From NCBI GenBank assembly GCA_018398815.1, contig CM031620.1, positions 68,564,516-68,628,515 of the forward strand: a DNA stretch of 64,000 bases, read 5' to 3'. Shown one piece after another: positions 10,380 to 21,933 of this stretch. Position numbers and translations under genes: made by a program. Origin of the DNA: Conus ventricosus. Its lineage: Eukaryota; Mollusca; Gastropoda; Neogastropoda; Conidae. Position 1 is the stretch's first letter; the number at the start of each line of letters is the position of its first letter. The notes beneath the pieces were generated by a model. It was not told where the DNA came from. It saw only the letters and a list, made by a program, of their open reading frames with translations, and did no database searches.

Positions 10380-11745
10380 GATTTTTTTTTTAACTGCCTC
10401 ATCTTCTGTGCCACCTCATCGCATTGTACCCACACCGCTCATTCCAACCCTGTCCCAGCCACACGCAAACCTGGTCTGCCACAAGTGTGGTGCCGCAATC
10501 CACAGGCAGCAGTTAGTGTCAATTTATCCTGAGGCAACCCACCAGAGGAGAAACTGCACTGTGCTGAGTCACTTTAGTGATGTGTGTGTGTCTGTTCTGC
10601 ACTGTGCTGAGTCCTTTAGTGATTGTAGTGTGTTGGTTTGCACTGCTGCTGAGTCACTGAGTGATTGTAGTGTGTCTGTTCTGCACTGCTGCTGTGTCAC
10701 TTTAGTGATTGTAGTGTGTCTGTTCTGCACTGCTGCTGAGTCACTGAGTGATTGTAGTGTGTCTGTTCTGCACTGCTGCTGTGTCACTTTAGTGATTGTA
10801 GTGTGTCTGTTCTGCATGCTGCTGAGTCACTGAGTGATTGTAGTGTGTCTGTTCTGCACTGCTGCTGTGTCACTTTAGTGATTGTAGTGTGTCTGTTCTG
10901 CACTGCTGCTGAGTCACTTTAGTGATTGTAGTGTGTCTGTTCTGCACTGCTGCTGTGTCACTTTAGTGATTGTAGTGTGTCTGTTCTGCACTGCTGCTGT
11001 GTCACTTTAGTGATTGTAGTGTGTCTGTTCTGCACTGCTGCTGTGTCACTTTAGTGATTGTAGTGTGTCTGTTCTGCACTGCTGCTGAGTCACTTTAGTG
11101 ATTGTAGTGTGTCTGTTCTGCACTGCTGCTGAGTCACTTTAGTGATTGTAGTGTGTCTGTTCTGATTCAACATACACAGGACATCACCTATTAAGCTCTC
11201 TATTGATGACAATGATTGATTAGTCTTTATGCTGGCGTGAGTGAGCTCAAACACATGCACAGGCACCAGCACATCTGTCCAGCATCAGTCCTCTTGAATT
11301 TGCTTATACCAATGACTCCGACAGAATCAAATGAAGGTCATAGATTGGGAGAGGTCTAAACTGAGGTCACCATGGGAGCAGGGCATGAAGGGACACAGAA
11401 TATTGGCTTTTTTCTTTTAATTACTGATCAGTGAGGATAATGAAGATGATGCTATGCATCTCCACGCTGGTCTGAGACAGCATGACAGGGTTGTACTCTG
11501 CGCTTGCATCACACCTCCTGACTTCAGCTAAACCTGAGCTAGACAGACACCTGCAGTTTTGACCAACTCTGTCAGATGCATCCATTTGGCAGATGAAAGT
11601 TGGTTGTGTGGTCCCAGTCTTCCCAATTTAGCCCATAGCAAATCTCACAAACAATTGGCTCTGATGGGAATCAAACCCATGACCCCCACAGCTGGCAGTC
11701 TTTGACGCTAACCACTTCATCACAGCGGCTGGTAAAGAAACCACA
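10380..11745 (-). mobile_element. SINE-like carrier element with tRNA-related head
   Basis: Read on the minus strand, the element opens with a tRNA-like segment at about 11735-11655: a box-A-like gatgaagtggttagcg and a box-B-like GGGTTTGATTCCC. It then runs through a ~450-bp body to an end near 10380. The same body, in the same orientation, is found at 40050-43478, and a noisy copy at 19200-20590. The tRNA similarity suggests a pol III-type SINE or tRNA-headed composite; no protein is encoded. In this copy the middle is expanded by a 44-bp minisatellite. Confidence 0.65.
10558..11165. repeat. 44-bp minisatellite inside the carrier element
   Basis: About 14 copies of a 44-bp unit built of 'gagtcactttagtgattgta', 'gtgtgtctgttctgcact' and 'gctgct'. 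Two variants alternate early in the array (gctgagtcactgagtgatt versus gctgtgtcactttagtgat), giving a higher-order 88-bp period. The last unit runs into 'attcaacatacacaggaca', the motif amplified separately at 40.2-42.9 kb. Confidence 0.93.
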
Positions 11746-12356
11746 CTGTCAGGAGTAGCAGTGTGGGAGAGGAGACATGTATAGTATAAACAACTGTTTA
11801 TAACATGTTGGTTTGAATATTGCAGATAAAGATTGGGTTGTGCTGAGGGCACCACTGATTCCTCTTGATTTACCTTGGCCAGCTTTATTCTATTGCTGAA
11901 AAAAAAAGTGAAAGAAAAAAAAAATCAACAGTATAACATTTTAATGTAAATAAGAAAATTAAAAAACAAGGCATGAGTCAAAGACAGTCACAGAAAAGAA
12001 GAATTTACTGGCATAAAATTTCCAGAAAACAGGGTCAGAGTTTGAACAACGGCCCCTCTGCCTTCTAGCATCCCACAGTTCATATTGTTTCTCACCCAGA
12101 CAATCACGACGGCCACCTCGCATCAGAGTTGATCTCCAAGAGATGAAGAAAAAAGCGGAAAGGTTTGTAGAAAATAAAGACAGGTGAAATGCCACAAAGG
12201 TGGTAGAGAAAGAGAGCAGCAGAGAGAGAGAAAGAGAGAGAGAGAATTAAAAAGACTAACACAAATGAGTAAATTATTGACATGGAATTTCCAGATAACA
12301 GGGATAAGATTATAGCAAACGATCCCTGTACTCCTACTTGACAGATTCATGCATAG
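11746..12356. other. Non-coding stretch with (GA)n
   Basis: A-rich sequence near 11900-11930 and a short GA tract at about 12215-12244. No gene recognised. Confidence 0.6.
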
Positions 12357-12416
12357 GAGATAAGATAAGATAATGTTGCTTATAGCCCAGCGACCGCAAA
12401 GGGCCACATCAGGGCT
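12357..12416 (-). mobile_element. Ultra-short retroposon, copy 2 (60 bp)
   Basis: A 60-bp insert between perfect 13-bp direct repeats gattcatgcatag (12344-12356 and 12417-12429). On the minus strand it ends with a tail of about three TTATC units, the longest tail of the three copies. A corrupted version with the same flanking repeat sits at about 21150-21235. Confidence 0.88.
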
Positions 12417-12501
12417 GATTCATGCATAGAGCCTAAAGGGAGATGAAAAGATCAAGATTACAACCTGCTGTACAAATATATTGCCATAAAGGATGATATG
12501 T

Positions 12502-12860
12502 TTAACCTTTCCCGTACTCCTGGGTGTGAAATCACCCAGACACGTGTTTTTTGCTCTGTAACTCTAGTAATTTTGAAGCCACTTCCACTTAATTTCATGA
12601 CTTTGTCCCTAATATATTATACTACATATCACTGAAAATTATTTTGTTTTATACATAAACAAAGAAATAATTAAACAATTAATGTCCAGTACGTCGTGGG
12701 TGTGAGAACACCCATACTACCAAAGAATAAACCTTGCACGGCGTATGCCGTGGGTGTGGGGCCACCCATACATACAAAGCTTGCGCGCCACACGCTATGG
12801 ATGTGACGTCACGCGTGCTTGCTACAGAGAGATAAGAGTCGCGTTGGTAAGAAATTCCTT
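12502..12860 (+). mobile_element. Left end of a TTAA piggyBac-like element (copy A)
   Basis: TTAA at 12502-12505 is followed by CCTTTCCCGTAC (12506-12517). The identical string in inverse orientation, with TTAA outermost, is at 25470-25485. Inside lies a gggtgtgaaatcaccca palindrome, and at about 12690-12815 three units of ~56 bp containing cgtcgtgggtgtg or close variants. In copy A the element is cut off at the segment junction; its complete version is described at 21304-25485. Confidence 0.55.
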
Positions 12861-13089
12861 GCGGCTTTCTTCCTGAGCGGGGTGCGTACTGCCAAGTGTG
12901 AGCAATGTACGTCATAATCAAAATGATGCAAAGTAAAATTACGTATTTTTTAAAAAAACACACAAAAAAACAGGTATGTTGCACATTCTGATCTAGGAAA
13001 CGTCATACTGACAGAGGATCAAGTATTTCTAATGTTTTACCAATACACACACACACGCACGGGCCCGTGCGCGTGTACTATATAGCATA

Positions 13090-13142
13090 GCTCATATATA
13101 TATATATATTATATATATTATATATATATATAATATATATTG
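13090..13142. repeat. (AT)n tract
   Basis: About 50 bases of AT repeat preceded by a short CA tract and the palindrome cacgggcccgtg. It lies at the 3' border of the Penelope-like element. Confidence 0.9.
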
Positions 13143-13160
13143 TTAAAATAAGGTTTTAAA

Positions 13161-13210
13161 AGGAGTAATCTACAAATTTGTTTCGAGCGTATCACTGTCG
13201 TCAGGATGAT
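13161..13210 (-). ncRNA. Degenerate hammerhead-like motif at Penelope-like element end
   Basis: On the minus strand CTGACGA is followed 13 bases later by GAAAC and the palindrome ACAAATTTGT, then AGATT. CTGANGA and GAAA are hammerhead core boxes, and a short palindromic stem III is reported for the hammerheads of Penelope-like elements (literature knowledge). Stem II here is weak: about three pairs behind a C-C mismatch. It lies directly 3' of the endonuclease domain, where such motifs are expected. Confidence 0.4.
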
Positions 13211-14016
13211 TTTGGTTTGCCCACCGCCGGTGTTATATGGCGTGTGGGCTCCCGTTTGCGGTAGTTTGCACGTGCGGGTTGGCTGCACGTGTTTTTTGAG
13301 GTTTCAGGTTTTTGTTTTGGGTGTATTCAGTAACAACGATTTCCATTTATGCCTGCAGTTGTTTACTATTTCTGTTTTGGTGTTTAGAGTTGCTAAGTTT
13401 GGTTTACACAGTATTAACCATTTTTCAGTTAAACATAGGTTGCACCTTTTTGAAATATTGCTGTATGATGATGCTCTTTTTATGATTTTCCATGATATAT
13501 TGTAGTTTATTTTTGCGTCTTTAAGTTTCCAGATATATTTACTCAGTTCTGTTTGATTTTTGTATTTTTCTTTATTAAAGGACTGTTTGTGGTTTGCATA
13601 TCTGGTTTTGAAGTGGTTTTCAGTAATTCCTATGTATGTTTCTTTTTCATTTTCTGATGTCACAGTGGCTTGGTATACAATGTTGTTGTGAAGGCATTTA
13701 TTGCTCAGGGGGCACTGCTCTTTTTTGATGCAATTGCAAGATTTCCTTTCTTCACCCTTCTTTGCTGTGTTGGTTTTCATTTGTTAGATGCGTCGATTAG
13801 ATTTTTGAGGTTGGGCATGCATGAATACGATAGTTTGACAGTGTTTTGTTGAATATTTTGTACAGTTTGTGTTTTTTGGGAACGAAGTTGTTAGAATTTT
13901 GAACAGGGTTAGTTCCCTATGTTTTTTTCTGTTATTTCTATTGTGTTTTGGTTGTATGTAGTTTATTTTCCTTTTGGAAAGTGATTTTTTTGGGCCACGT
14001 TGTTTCTGTCTGCCAT
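13206..14016 (-). pseudogene. Penelope-like retroelement, GIY-YIG endonuclease part
   Basis: A 158-codon frame (13304-13780) encodes the C-terminal endonuclease of a Penelope-like element. A Cys cluster CNCIKKEQCPLSNKC precedes the GIY-YIG core: VYQATV, then ETYIGITENHFKTRYANH with the conserved Arg, TELSKYIWKLK, and a catalytic-Glu candidate in CLTEKWLIL. These features match the EN(+) Penelope class, where this domain follows the reverse transcriptase and nicks DNA for insertion. The upstream reverse transcriptase is missing because the sequence jumps at 14016 into the second segment copy; it is found only at 22.9-23.9 kb. Confidence 0.85.
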
Positions 14017-15584
14017 GTAACGTCCTGGGAATTATATTGTTATGTTATTTTTTGAAAGATGGGTCCCCTTTTGTTTTGGACCGCTTGATATCTATATCTT
14101 CCCATGGCTGGCTAAGTAAAAACCCAGTAAACATGACTACCCCCGAACAGTGAGCTAAAAGTCACTTTGGGGTTGTTTTCAGTGGAGCAAAAAAGAGTGA
14201 GTTGCGCAGTTTGAAAATTTAAAGAGTTTGTAGTGTGATTTGACTGTCTGTTTTTTACATATGTTCTGTGGAAAGATACAAATTTTCAAGTTGGAAAATT
14301 CCTCTTACTTTTTTTTGGAAAATGTCTTTGATGAGGTTTGCAAATTTTGCGTGGAGCAAGAAAGAGTGAGTTGAGCAGATTGTCAAATTGAAGAGTTTGA
14401 TAGATTGTAATTTGATGTCATTTTTTTAACAAAGTTTCTGGGAAAGATACAAATTTCTACAAGGGGAAAAATTCCCTCCTTTTTTTTTTCTGATGGAAAC
14501 TGTCTTTGAGGGGTTTTGCAAATTGCGGCAATTTTTCAAAAAAGAGCTATGGTGGAGGGAGTCTCCTGAAACCCGAGGGGGTTTGGTTTTATTTGTCTGA
14601 TCTGTGTGAGGGGGGGAATCCCCTGTAACTGGGTAGATCGGGTTTTATTTCCCCTGATTGAAAAGCTTGCACGCGAAAGAAGAAAAAAGGGACACTTGAG
14701 GAATGGGGCAACCAAAAAAAGAAGAAAAAAGCAAAAAAGAAAGGGGGAAGGGAGACGATTTGTCAATGTGAACAGAAAAGATCAGAGATTTTTTTTATTT
14801 CAGAACAGCGCACCCCCCAAAACAACACAATGTTTTTGAGTATGGGATTTTTTGTTTGTTTGTTTTTCGTAGCAAAAGCCCTGTGCAGTTTTTGGTAGAT
14901 AAGCCTGGCGTTGTTGCGGAACTAACCCCTGTGCATTGTTGCTGTAATAAGCCCTGTGCATTTTTGCTGTAGCAAAACCCTGTGATTTTTTCTGTGCAAA
15001 ACCCTGTGCAGTGTTGCTGTAGTTTTACCCCTGTGCAGTTGTTCTGACAAAAAGTAGGTTGTAGTTCAGTTGGGAGGACGATGATAGGATGTTTTATATT
15101 TTTTGCCTGAAAATAGAAGCATTAGGTTATTAAAGACAAAATGCTTTGGGTTATTGAACGAGAGCCGACCACTCACAGTTCCATATTTTTTGATCCCCCT
15201 TGACCCTTGAAGGGGATCCTAAAGCATAGGCTCAAAGATTCTCCCCTACTTTTTATGTTTGCATAATGCTTTTATTTTTTAAGCATTTTTTTTCCTCCCC
15301 AATTTTCCTTTGTTCCTTTTTTCTCCCCTTCGCTGGTGCTTTGGGGGTGCTTTTGGGTTCTTTTTGAACCCTTGGTTAGAACCCCACAAAATTTATGGAT
15401 TTTGGTGTGTCTCATTTGCACCAAGGCCAGACACAATCAGCCGTGTCTCCCTGATGGTCCGCCCAGCGGACGAAAGGAGGGAGGCAATACAAATAGATTG
15501 CCTTCGAAGGGGTACTGGTTCCCTGGGGCTGCTATGAAGGGGTTTCTCATATTTTAATTTTCCCCCCCCATTTTTTTTCTCTTT

Positions 15585-15638
<54 letters not shown>

Positions 15639-15714
15639 TTAAATTTTTTTTGCCAAGTCTTATATAATACTAAAGAATTGAAACCGGAAAGGGTTTTCCC
15701 CACTTTTTAATTGT

Positions 15715-17795
15715 TAAAGGGTTGAAAAGTTCGTTGGAGGACAAAAATCGGTATTTTTTCATATCTTATTGCCTGAAAAAAAAATTTGCTGTCGGTTGTA
15801 AAGTTCATTTGGGGGGACAGTATGATGGTATGTTTCTTTTCTTATTGCCTGAAAATAGAATGCTTCAGGTTGTAATTTCAGTTGGGGGACAGTTGGAGGT
15901 TGTTTCATTCTTATCGCCGAAAATAGAAGCTTCGGGTTTTGTAAAGTTCAGTTGGGGGACAGTTGATGTATTTTTTCTATCTTATGCCAAAAAATAGAAT
16001 GTGTAGGTTGTAAAGTTCAGTTGGAGGCAGTATGTAGGTATGTTTCATATTTTTGCCTGAAAATGAATGCTGTCAGGTTGTAAAGTTCATTTGGGAGGCG
16101 ATAAGGTATGTTTTCATTTTATCGCCTAAAAATGAATGCTGTCAGGTTTTTTAAAGTTATTTTGGGGACAGTAGAAGGTAGGGTTTCATATTTATCGCCT
16201 AAAAAATGGAATTGCGTCAGGTTGAAAAGTCATTTGGGAGGACGTCGAAGGTATTTTTCTTTTTTATTGCCTGAAAATGAAGCTGTGGGTTTGAAAGTTC
16301 AGTTGGGGCCCCGTAGTGGGATGTTTCATATCTTATTGCCTGAAAATAGAATGCGTCGGGTTGTAAAGTTCAGTTGGAGGACAGTTGATGGGTATGTTTC
16401 ATATCATATTGCCTTAAAAAATAGAATGCTGTCGGGTTGAAGTTCAGTTGGGAGGCATAGATAGGTATTTTTCAATCTTATTCCTGAAAATGAATGCTGC
16501 GGTTGTAAAGTTCAGTTGGGGCATTTGGGTAGGTATTTTATATTTATTGCCTGAAAATAGAATGTGTGGTTGAAAAGTTCGTTGGGGGGACAGTTGATGG
16601 ATGTTCTATCTTATCGCCTGAAAATAAAATGCTGTCAGGTTGAAAATTTTCAGTTGGAGGACTTTTGTATATGTTTCTATTTTTTCGCCTGAAATTGAAT
16701 GCGTCAGGTTGTAAGTTCAGGGGAGGACAGTATGATAGTATGTTTCAACTTATCCCCTAAAATAGAATGCTGTCGGTTGTAAAGTTCATTGGGGACATTG
16801 ATGGGTTGTTTCATTCTTACCCCGAAAATAAAATGCTGTAGGTTGAAAGTTCGTTGGGGGACAGTATGATGGGTTTTTCATATTTTTAGCCTGAAAATGA
16901 ATGCGTAGGTTGTAAAGTTCATTGGGGGACAGTATGAGGTATTTTTATATCTTTTCCCCTGAAAAAAAATGCTGTCCGGTTGTAAAGTTCAGTTGGAGAA
17001 CAGTAGATGGGAGTTTCATATCTTATTGCCTGAAAAATAGAAATGCTGTCGGCTGAAAATTTCATTGGAGGACAGTTGTAGGTTGTTTATATTTATCGCC
17101 TGAAAATAGAAGCGTCGGGTTGTAAAGTTCTTGGGGGACATTTTGAAGGATGTTTCATATCATATTCCCTGAAAATAGAATGTGTTTTTTAAAGTTCATT
17201 GGGAACGTATGATAGGTATGTTTCATATTTTTGCCGAAAATAAATCTGTCAGGTTTAAAGTTCAGTTGGAGGGACAGTTGATAGGTATGTTTCATATCTT
17301 ATCGCCTGAAATAAATGCTGCAGTTGTAAAGTTCATTGGAGGACGTAGATAGGTGTTTCAATCTTATCGCCGAAAAAGAATGCTGCAGGTTTAAAGTTCA
17401 GTTGGAGGACAGTTTGAAGGTATGTTTCATATCTTTGCCGAAAAAGAATGCTGCCCGGTTGTAAAGCCCGTTGGAGAACATATGATAGGTAGTTTATATT
17501 TTTGCCTGAAAAAATAGAATGCGTCAGGTTTAAAGTTCGTTGGGGAGGACAGTATAAAAGGTATGTTTAACTTCTCCCTGAAAAGAATGCGCAGGTTGAA
17601 AAGTTTTTGGGGGGCAGTATAAAAGGAGTTTCAATTTTACTGCCTGAAAATAGAATGCTGTCGGGCTGTAAAGTTCAGTTTGGGGGCAGTATATGGGTAT
17701 TTTCCTATCTTACTCCCGAAAAGAATGCTGTCAGGTTGTAAAGTTGTTGGGGGACAGTATGATGGTATGTTTCTTTCTTCGCCTGAAAATAAATG
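15715..17795. repeat. 75-bp satellite array in copy A' (noisy)
   Basis: Counterpart of 6553-8897 with roughly the same number of units, each heavily eroded by one-base losses. A T tract at about 15589-15633 precedes it, as in copy A. Confidence 0.85.
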
Positions 17796-19199
17796 TTTCC
17801 CCCGGGGACGCTACGGGGATTCTGTTCTGAGACAGAGAGAGGATTCGTTCTGATGCAGAGAGAGGATTCTTTTTCATGATGACTTTTTAAACAACTTTAA
17901 AAATTCCAGCCTTGTTTTTTTTGCATCCAGTGACAAGTTTACACGGCCTGAAAGTATTTGAGAAGGCAGGAGGGTGTGGGTTTTTGTTTCTTGCCCTTCA
18001 AAATCAAAAATTTTAAAATATAGTGAAGATGGATTTTTTTTTTTGGGTTTTGTGTGGTCAAAAAGGAAGTAATGCATTTCTTTTTGATCAGTACCCCATT
18101 GGTGTTGGGTGTGTGTGTGTGCACGCATGTGCCTGAGCTGCGTGAGTGGTGAGTGTGTTGTGGTTTCAGACCCCTATTCATGTTGATGTTGATCCTCATT
18201 TTATGTGTACACCCAGTGCGCCAAAAGGCAAGATGTTTTTGACCGTATAAACCCACAGTGCTTTCTTTTCATACTTTTATCGTTATAAACTTTGAAAGAC
18301 CTCCCGGTAGACCATCAGGGAAAAGTAGGGGAAGGTCCCAAAGGGAGTGATCAAGTGCGATGTCCCATTTTGTAAATATATTTGAATGCTTTTAAAACGC
18401 TTACCTGTTTTTTGGGTGCGCCTTTGGTGTGATGATAGGTTGCTATTTCTCTTATGACAATGTATTTCTTTCATTATTTTCTTCAAGTGTTTTGATTGGT
18501 GGTTATGCTGTTTGTCCATACGTGAATTTGATCAGTTGACCTGCACTTAAACAATTTGGGGCTTTTTTTTCACGTAACCCATTTTTTTACAAAATTTTAT
18601 TGGGGCTATTTTTTTACATCATTGTTTTACTCCCAAAATTTTTCAGTTTTTCCCAGTTATTATTGGCTTGTCATGTGTGTCCCAAATTTGCGTATGTGTG
18701 GATGCCATATTTAAAGGGAAAACGATATAAAAACACGAACTTTTAAGCTTTAAAATGGTTTAGATCCCTTTTAAAGCCGATGTTAGATCAAAATTTTTTG
18801 TGTTTGTTTATGTGACAAGGTGTAACATCCAGAAATAATTTTTAGGATTCTCTATGCGCATGTGGTTTGAATTTTTTAGGCCCGTATATGATTGTATCGT
18901 ACTGGTTTTTTTTTTTGTTGCATGCATTTTTTAAGATGCCTCTGTGGTTCAGTTTTTATTACAGAATGATGTCTTTTGTGTTGTGTTTCCTTTTCTAAAG
19001 TATTTTTCTTTTTCATATTTTCTTTTATTTCTTCAATGCCATGCTTGACAGTAAAATTTTTTCAAGTTTTTCTTTGATTTTGGACAGTTTGTAAACATTC
19101 GCCCAGGGGTCACGGGCCCTTTCGGGGTTATCGCACATATTTTAAAAAAGATTTGAAAAAAAAAAAGGGAAAAAAACCTTCCTTTAAAAAGATTTTTTT

Positions 19200-20590
19200 T
19201 TAACTGCCTCACTTCGTGCCCCCTCATCGCATTTTACCCACACCGCTCTTCCAACCCCTTCACAGCATTGCACCCCACCCCTCATTCCCAAACCCCGTCA
19301 CGCATTTTACCCAACCCCTCATTCCAACCCCGTCACAGCTTGTACCCACAGCTCATTCCAACCCCTGCACAGCATTGACCCCCCCCGTCATTCCAACCCC
19401 GTCACAGCCACACGCAAACCTGTCTGCCCAAGTGTGGTGCCGGCAACCCGGCAGCAGTTAGTGTCCAATTTACCTGAGGAAACCCCCCAGAGGGGGAAAA
19501 AGCAAGTGGAGTATTTTGTGATTTTTAGTGTTCTGTTTGCACGCTGTGAGTCACTTTAGTGATTGTGTGTTTTTTGCCTGCTCTGGTCCCCTGAGTGTTT
19601 TTAGGTGTCTGTTCTGCCTGGGTGCTGTGCACTTTATGATTGAGTGTTTGTTCTGCACTGCTGCTGATCATGAGTGATTGTTTGTGTCGTTTGCACTGCG
19701 CTGTGTCACTTTTTGTGATTGTAGTGTGTCTGTTCTGCATGCTGCGGGTTTACTTTTGTGTTGTAGGGGGGTTTTTCTGCATGCTGCTGTTTCCTTTTTG
19801 TGATTGTGTGTGTTGTTCTGCACTCTGCTGTGCACTTTAGGGTTGTATGTTCTGTTCTGCCGCTGCTTTTCACTTTAGTGATTGTAGGTGTCTGTTTTGC
19901 ACTGTGCTGAGTCACTTTGTGATTGAGTGTTCTGTTCTGCACTGCTGTGAGTCATTTAGTGATTGGGAGTGTGTCTGTTCTGCACTGTGCTAGTCACTTT
20001 TGTGATTTTAGTGTGTCTGTTCTGATTTTAACTAACAGGACACACCTATTAAGCTCTCTATTGTGACAATGATTGATTAGTCTTATGCTGGCGTGAGTAG
20101 CTCAAAACTGCCGGCACCAGCACATCTGTCCAGCATCAGTCTCTTGAATTTTTCTTATACCAAAGACTCCGACAGAATAAATGAAGTCAAGATTGGGAAG
20201 GTTAAACTGAGGTCCCAGGGGGCAGGGCATGAAGGGACACGAAAAGGTTTTTTTTTTAATTACTGATCAGTGAGGATAAAGAAGATGGCTAGATCTCCAG
20301 TGGTCGAGACAGCTGACAGGGTTTTACCTGCGCTTGCATCACACCTCCTGACTTCAGCTAAACCTGAGTAGACAGAACCCCCCAGTTTTGCCAAACCCGT
20401 CAGAGCATCCTTTGGGGATGAAAGTTGGTTGTGGGTCCCCCGTCTTTCCCCAAATTTTGCCCCCTAGCAAAACTACAAACAATTGGCTCTGATGGGAATC
20501 AAACCCCCTGACCCCACAGCGGGGCGTTTTTTACGCTAACACTTTTTCCCCAGCGGCTGGAAAAAAACCACACTGTCAGGGTGCAGTGTG
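19200..20590 (-). mobile_element. SINE-like carrier element, copy in A'
   Basis: Noisy counterpart of 10380-11745, with about 11 units of the 44-bp minisatellite at about 19530-20020. It also has about five copies of a C-rich unit (cattccaaccccgtcacagc) at 19222-19400, where copy A has one. The tRNA-like head is at about 20480-20570. Confidence 0.75.
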
Positions 20591-21933
20591 GGAGGGAGAC
20601 ATGTTAGTTAAAAAAATGTTATAACATGTTGGGGTTTTAATATTTCAGTAAGATTGGGGTTTTGGTGAGGGACCCCCTGATTTTCCCCTTTTTTCCTTGC
20701 CGATTATTCATTTTTCGAAAAAAAAAATGAAAAGAAAAAAAAAAAACAACAGTATAACATTTTAATGTAAATGAGAAATTTAAAAAAAAAGGGATGAGTC
20801 AAAGACAGTCACAGAAAAGAAGAATTTTTGGCATAAAATTTCCAGAAAACAGGGTCAGAGTTTGAAAAAGGCCCCCCTCCTTTAGCCCCCCCATTAAGTT
20901 TTTCACCCGACAAACACGACGCCACCTCGCATCGAGTTTGATCTCCAAGAGGAAGAAAAAAGCGGAAGGTTTTTTGAAAATAAAGGGGCAGGTGAAAAAG
21001 CCCCAAAAAGGGGGTAGAGAAAGGAGCACAGAGAGGGAAAGAGAGAGAGAAATTTAAAAAGACTAACACAAAAGAAAAAATTATTTACATGGAATTTTCC
21101 CAAAAACAGGGATAAATTATAGCAAACGATCCCCCGTACCCTCTTGACGATTTATGCATAGGGTAAGAAAGAAAATGTTGCTTTTGCCCACCCACCGCCC
21201 AAAAGGGGCCCATCAGGGGTGATTCATGCATAGAGCCAAAGGGAGATGAAAAGATCAAGATTTAAAACCTGCTGTACAAAAATTTTTTCCTAAAGGGGAT
21301 AGTTTAACCTTTTTCCCTACTCCTGGGGGTTTAAATCACCCAGCCCTTTTTTTTTTTGCTCTGTAACTCTAGTAATTTTGAAGCCACTTTCCCCCTTAAA
21401 ATTTTAATTTTCCCCAAATATATTAACACAATCAAAATGAAAATTATTTTGTTTTATACATGAACAAAAAATAATTAAAAATTATGTCCCCGTACGTCGT
21501 GGGTGTGAAAAACCCATACTACCAAAGAATAAAAACCTTGCACGCCGTATGCCCTGGGGGTGGGGCCCATACTACAAAAATTTCGGGCCACACGCATGGA
21601 TGGGACGTCACGCGGCTTGTACAGAGAGAAAGGTCGCGTTTGGGAAAAAATCCTTGGGCTTTTTTCCTGACGGGGCGCGTACTCCAAAGTGTAGCAATGT
21701 GTCATAATCAAATGATGCAAAATAAAATTTCGTATTTTTTTAAAAAACACACAAAAAAACGTATGTTTCACATTCTGATCTGGAAACGTCAACTGACAGA
21801 GGTCAATTTTTAATGTTTTCCAAAACACACACCGCGCGGGGGCCCCCGCGGTGTATATTAGCATACTATTATATATTAATTTAAATATATATTATTTTAT
21901 ATATATATATTAATTTTAAAATAAGTTTTAAAA

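Larger units (their letters stand above)
4726..14016. repeat. Large tandem duplication, copy A (clean)
   Basis: From 'aacgtcctgggaattatatt' at about 4731 the sequence matches, in order and orientation, the stretch beginning at about 14024. Shared landmarks in the same order are the 181-bp repeat, 29-bp array, hairpin RNA, 75-bp satellite, (TG)n, carrier element with 44-bp array, ~55-bp retroposon, piggyBac-like end and Penelope endonuclease. Copy A stops abruptly inside the Penelope-like element, at the point where the second copy begins. Confidence 0.9.

Noticed and set aside
13304..13780. Independent host GIY-YIG nuclease gene
   Set aside because: The Cys cluster, the sequence pattern and the adjoining reverse transcriptase in the second copy show it is part of a Penelope-like element.
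21475..21864. Open frames over the piggyBac-like left end in the noisy copy
   Set aside because: They follow repeat sequence and are broken or absent in the clean copy at 12.5-13.0 kb.
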